From the NCBI RefSeq assembly GCF_004795035.1, contig NZ_SSBK01000019.1:1-64000 (forward strand): a stretch of 64,000 bases of DNA, written 5' to 3'. Positions within the stretch are counted from its first letter, which is position 1; each line of letters opens with the position of its first letter. Position numbers and translations under genes: made by a program. This DNA is from Streptomyces sp. A0958 (GTDB lineage: Bacteria > Actinomycetota > Actinomycetes > Streptomycetales > Streptomycetaceae). The notes below the pieces were generated by a model. The model was not told where the DNA came from and did not search any database. It saw nothing but the letters and a program-made list of their open reading frames with translations. Below, piece by piece: positions 60,663-64,000 of the stretch.

Positions 60663-61780
60663 TGGATTTCTCCCTGGGAGAAGAGTTCGAAGCGGTGCGT
60701 GACCTGGCCCGGGAGATCCTCACCGACCACGCCACGCCCGAGCGGCTGCGCGAGGTCGAGTGCTCCCCGGCCCGCGTGGACGAGCGGCTGTGGGCGGACC
60801 TCGCCTCGGCCGGACTGCTCGCCGCCGTGCTTCCCGAGCGCGACGGCGGCGCCGGGCTCGGCATGGCCGGCCTCTGCGTCCTGCTCCGGGAACAGGGCCG
60901 GCGGGTGGCCCCGGTCCCGCTGTGGCCCGCGCTGACGGGCGCGCTCACCGTCGCCGCCCACGGCACGGCCGAGCAGCGGTCGGCCCTGCTGCCGGGCCTG
61001 GCGGACGGCAGCGCGCGGCTCACCGTGGCTCTGGAGGAGTTCGGCCCGTCCGGTCCGCTCGCGCCCCGCACCGCCGCGGCCGAGGACGGGACCGGCTGGC
61101 GGCTCACCGGCGTCAAGGCCGTGGTGCCCGCACCCGCCGGCGCGGCCCACGTCCTGGTCACCGCGACGGCGGGCGCCGGCCCCGGCGTCTTCCTGGTCGC
61201 CGCCGACGCCCCCGGGGTGAGCTGGGAGTACGCCGAGACCACCAGCCACGACATGAGCGCCCACCTCACCCTCGACGGCGCCCCCGCCGAGGCCGTCGGC
61301 ACACCGGGCGACGAGGTCTGCGGCCGGCTCGTCCGGCACGCCTGGCTCGCCCTGGCCGCCGTCCAGGCCGGGGTCGCGGACGGGGCACTCGGCCACGCGG
61401 CCGGCCACCTGCGCGAGCGCGAGCAGTTCGGCCGCCCGCTCGCCACCTTCCAGGCCGTGCAGCACCAGCTCGCCGACTGCTACATCGACATCGAGGCCAT
61501 GCGGGTCACGCTGTGGCACGCCGTGGACGCGCTGGCCGAGCCGTTCGACGCCCTCGCGGCGGACCGGGCCGCGCTCGTCGCCAAGTGGTGGGCCGCCGAA
61601 GGGGGACTGAACACCGTCCACCGGGTGCAGCACGTGCACGGCGGCATCGGCGTCGACTCCGACTACCCGGTGCACCGCCACTTCCTGTGGGGCAAGCAGA
61701 TCTCCACCACCCTGGGCGGGGCGGGCGCCGGCCTTGACCACCTGGGTGCCCTGCTGACCGGCGGGGTGGTGACCGCATGA
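60662..61780 (+). CDS. chsE1: Acyl-CoA dehydrogenase, ChsE1 (FadE28)-like subunit
   Basis: A 372-residue divergent acyl-CoA dehydrogenase subunit; FadE28 is about 339. It begins MDFSLGEEFEAVRDLAREIL and has REREQFGRPLATFQAVQHQL (about residues 257-276) and HVHGGIGVDSDYPVHRHFLW, as in partner subunits. It should complete the alpha2beta2 enzyme with the ChsE2-like protein. Start and stop overlap the neighbours (TGATG, ATGA). In Mtb the order is fadE28-fadE29-chsH2; here the subunit gene lies between chsH2 and chsH1. Confidence 0.87.
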   Translation: MDFSLGEEFEAVRDLAREILTDHATPERLREVECSPARVDERLWADLASAGLLAAVLPERDGGAGLGMAGLCVLLREQGRRVAPVPLWPALTGALTVAAHGTAEQRSALLPGLADGSARLTVALEEFGPSGPLAPRTAAAEDGTGWRLTGVKAVVPAPAGAAHVLVTATAGAGPGVFLVAADAPGVSWEYAETTSHDMSAHLTLDGAPAEAVGTPGDEVCGRLVRHAWLALAAVQAGVADGALGHAAGHLREREQFGRPLATFQAVQHQLADCYIDIEAMRVTLWHAVDALAEPFDALAADRAALVAKWWAAEGGLNTVHRVQHVHGGIGVDSDYPVHRHFLWGKQISTTLGGAGAGLDHLGALLTGGVVTA

Positions 61781-62226
61781 CCCCGCAGCCGGACACCGCG
61801 CTCCCGCCCACCCGTACGTACGACGAGGTGGCCGTCGGGGAGGTGCTTCCCGAGCTGGCCGTCCCCGTCACGCGCACCCTGATCGTCGCCACCGCGCTCG
61901 CGAGCCGCGACTTCCAGGACGTGCACCACGACCCGGCGCTCGCCCGGGAACGCGGCTCGAAGGACATCTTCATGAACATCCTGACCAGCAACGGACTGGT
62001 CGACCGGTACGTCACCGGCTGGGCCGGCCCCGCCGCCGTCGTCAAGGCCATCCGCATCCGGCTCGGCGCCCCCAACCACCCCGGCGACACGATGGTGCTC
62101 ACCGGCACCGTCACCGGGAAGTCCGACACCGACCGCCACGTCGAGATCGCCGTCCGGGGCACCAACAGCCTGGGCGCCCACGTCACCGGCAGTGTGTCGG
62201 TACAACTGCCGGGGGAGGGCCGATGA
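61777..62226 (+). CDS. chsH1: ChsH1-like MaoC hydratase subunit
   Basis: A 149-residue single hot-dog protein; ChsH1 is about 129. The start PTRTYDEVAVGEVLPEL and catalytic region ATALASRDFQDVHHDPALAR (about residues 45-64; D and H of the hydratase motif) are typical. It joins ChsH2 to form the enoyl-CoA hydratase of the C22 side chain. It overlaps both neighbours by four bases. Confidence 0.9.
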   Translation: MTPQPDTALPPTRTYDEVAVGEVLPELAVPVTRTLIVATALASRDFQDVHHDPALARERGSKDIFMNILTSNGLVDRYVTGWAGPAAVVKAIRIRLGAPNHPGDTMVLTGTVTGKSDTDRHVEIAVRGTNSLGAHVTGSVSVQLPGEGR

Positions 62227-63404
62227 GCAGGACTCCCCTGTCGGGGACCGCCGCCGTGGCCGGGATCGGCGCCACCGAGTTCTCCAAGAACTCCGGCCGC
62301 AGCGAACTCCGGCTCGCCTGCGAGGCGGTGCTCGCCGCCCTGGACGACGCGGGGCTGACCCCCGCCGACGTCGACGGGCTCGTCACCTTCACCGCCGAGA
62401 CCAACTCCGAGATCCACGTGGCGCGGAACACCGGGATGGGCGAGCTGACGTTCTTCTCCCGCATCGGCTACGGCGGCGGCGCCGCCTGCGCGACCGTGCA
62501 GCAGGCGGCCATGGCGGTCGCCACCGGGGCCGCCGAAGTGGTCGTCTGCTACCGGGCGTTCAACGAACGTTCCGGCGAGCGCTACGGGCTCGGGCAGGCC
62601 GACCGGCCCATGGACACCACGGCGGACCGGGCCGCCTACGCCTGGATGACACCGTTCGGGCTGAGCACCCCGGCCCAGTGGGTGGCCATGTTCGCCCGCC
62701 GCTACCTCCACGAGTACGGGGCCACCACCGACGACTTCGGCCGGGTTGCCGTGGTCGACCGCAAGCACGCCGCGAACAACCCGGCCGCCTGGTTCCACGG
62801 ACGCCCCATCACCCTCCAGGACCACCGCGACTCCCGCTGGATCGCCGAACCGCTGCGGCTGCTGGACTGCTGCCAGGAGACCGACGGCGGCCAGGCCCTC
62901 GTGATCGTCTCCGCCGAACGCGCCCGTGACCTGCCCCGCCCCCCGGCCGTCATCCGCTCGGCCGCCCAGGGACTCGGCGCCGACCAGCACATGATGACCA
63001 GCTACTACCGCCCCACCATCACCGGCATCCCCGAAATGGGCCTGGTGGGCCGCCAGTTGTACGGGCAGAGCGGTCTCGGCCCCGGCGACATCGACGCGGC
63101 CGTGCTCTACGACCACTTCACCCCGCTGGTCCTTCCCCAGCTGGAGGAACTGGGCTTCTGCCAGCGCGGCGAGGCCAAGGACTTCATCGCGGACGGCCAC
63201 CTCGAACTCGGCGGCTCCCTGCCCTTCAACACCCACGGCGGGCAGCTCGGCGAGGCGTACCTGCACGGCATGAACGGCATCGCGGAGGGCGTCCGGCTGA
63301 TCCGGGGCACCTCGGTCAACCAGCCCGACCGGGCCGACCACGTCATGGTCACCGCAGGCACCGGAGTCCCCACCAGCGGGCTGATCCTGGGGGCCGACCG
63401 ATGA
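62223..63404 (+). CDS. ltp2: Ltp2-like steroid side-chain aldolase (thiolase fold)
   Basis: A 393-residue thiolase-fold protein; Ltp2 has 386. It is a retro-aldolase that splits off propionyl-CoA, leaving androstenedione-type product. It begins with IGATEFSKNSGRSELRLACE and lacks the thiolase nucleophile. Two tyrosines at about 296 (VLYDHFTP) and 346 (GEAYLHG), 50 residues apart, match the catalytic tyrosines reported in T. curvata Ltp2 (294 and 344). It overlaps chsH1 and the next gene. Confidence 0.92.
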   Translation: MSRTPLSGTAAVAGIGATEFSKNSGRSELRLACEAVLAALDDAGLTPADVDGLVTFTAETNSEIHVARNTGMGELTFFSRIGYGGGAACATVQQAAMAVATGAAEVVVCYRAFNERSGERYGLGQADRPMDTTADRAAYAWMTPFGLSTPAQWVAMFARRYLHEYGATTDDFGRVAVVDRKHAANNPAAWFHGRPITLQDHRDSRWIAEPLRLLDCCQETDGGQALVIVSAERARDLPRPPAVIRSAAQGLGADQHMMTSYYRPTITGIPEMGLVGRQLYGQSGLGPGDIDAAVLYDHFTPLVLPQLEELGFCQRGEAKDFIADGHLELGGSLPFNTHGGQLGEAYLHGMNGIAEGVRLIRGTSVNQPDRADHVMVTAGTGVPTSGLILGADR

Positions 63405-64000
63405 CCGCCTCACCGTGGCAGGGCCGCGCGCTCGGCACCCGTACCGTCTCCTGGACCGCGCGGGACGCGATCCTGTACGCACTCGCCGTCGGGGCCCCCG
63501 CCGACCGCCTCGACCTCGTGTACGAGGAACGCCTGCGGGTGCTGCCCACCTTCGCCCTGACCCTGGCCCAGTGGGCGCCCGACGCACTCGGCGCTCTCGG
63601 TGCCTTCGACACCACCACCGCCGTGCACGGCAGCCAACGCCTCGTCGTCCACCGGCCGTTGGAGCCGGACGGGGAGCTGACCGCCACCGCCCGGGTCTCC
63701 CGGGTGTGGGACAAGGGCTCGGCCGCCGTCTTCGACGTGGAGGTGGACTGCGCGCACTTCACGGCCACCTGGTCACTCTTCGCCCCCGGCGCCGGAGGCT
63801 TCGGCGGCGCACGCGGCCCGGCGGCGCCGCGCCGCCCCGACCATGTCGCCGAGCACACCGCGACCGCCGCCACCCACTCCCGGCAGGCGGCGCTCTACCG
63901 GCTCCTAGGCGACCGGCACGCCATGCACATCGACCCGCGGGCGGCGAAGGCCGCCGGAGTGCCCCGGCCCTTCCTGCACGGGCTGTGCACCCTCGCCGCG
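63401..64000 (+). CDS. MaoC-type double hot-dog hydratase, cut by the window end
   Basis: The first 200 residues of another tandem hot-dog protein (TVSWTARDAILYALAVGAPA, then ALYRLLGDRHAMHIDPRAAK). It is close to the ChsH3-like protein at 54211, with the same layout. The hydratase motif keeps D and H, but HAM replaces the common NPL, so activity may differ. It overlaps ltp2 (ATGA). The reading frame is open at 64000. Confidence 0.85.
   Translation, partial: MTASPWQGRALGTRTVSWTARDAILYALAVGAPADRLDLVYEERLRVLPTFALTLAQWAPDALGALGAFDTTTAVHGSQRLVVHRPLEPDGELTATARVSRVWDKGSAAVFDVEVDCAHFTATWSLFAPGAGGFGGARGPAAPRRPDHVAEHTATAATHSRQAALYRLLGDRHAMHIDPRAAKAAGVPRPFLHGLCTLAA

Overview
The window is high-GC actinobacterial chromosome, almost certainly Streptomyces or a close relative. 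The evidence is the very high G/C at third codon positions, many GTG starts and one TTG start, the 5S rRNA tail, DUF5999, a tandem glycine riboswitch ahead of gcvP, and gene order typical of streptomycetes. Coding is dense on both strands. No tRNA, CRISPR array or prophage was seen.

Layout. (1) 1-125: 3' end of a 5S rRNA and its terminator. (2) 223-13778: a conserved actinobacterial core block in the same order as M. tuberculosis Rv1822-Rv1832: CDP-alcohol phosphatidyltransferase, sugar-phosphate nucleotidyltransferase/phosphomannomutase fusion, DUF881, Sbp, DUF881, GarA-like FHA protein, FtsR-like MerR, DUF151 nuclease-family protein, second MerR, DNA polymerase IV, then riboswitch and gcvP. 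gcvH, present in the mycobacterial block, is missing. (3) 13.8-23.1 kb: mixed genes (GCS2-type ligase, VWA/substrate-binding lipid-anchored or membrane protein, CPBP protease, PhzF) and an unusual pair made of a HEAT protein and a MerR regulator with a HEAT C-terminus. (4) 23.2-26.1 kb: a small island of decayed Tn7-like elements with matching 5-bp target duplications, a frameshifted tnsA-like gene, and DinB-fold and alpha/beta-hydrolase cargo. (5) 26.1-39 kb: regulators and transporters (PadR, two EamA, MocR/PNPOx pair, LysR, S9 peptidase, TetR/MFS pump). (6) 39.1-64.0 kb: a large steroid-degradation cluster that runs off the right edge.

The steroid cluster joins ring degradation (hsaB; hsaD-kstD-kshB-hsaG-hsaF-hsaA-hsaC; kshA plus a small Cys-rich partner) with side-chain beta-oxidation (fadA5-like thiolase, fused FadE34-like dehydrogenase, ChsH3-like hydratase, thioesterase, SDR, FadD17-like ligase) and an igr-type operon (ChsE2, ChsH2, ChsE1, ChsH1, Ltp2) for removing the last C3 unit. 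Together these would take a sterol or bile-acid-type side chain and the A-D rings towards propionyl-CoA, pyruvate and acetyl-CoA. hsaE and a side-chain P450 are not in the window.

The most interesting new observation is a shared promoter layout at five steroid promoters (hsaB, hsaD, kshA, fadA5, fadD17). Each has an imperfect palindrome related to CCACTGAnCGGnAC, then 27-28 bp, then a TAGCGT-like -10 box, with no good -35 box. This looks like an activator-dependent regulon, and the IclR-family gene at the cluster edge is the obvious candidate regulator. The second is the Tn7-like island, where three copies of the 5-bp sequence CCCGT flank two adjacent elements and a run of 13-bp repeats carries the same junction.
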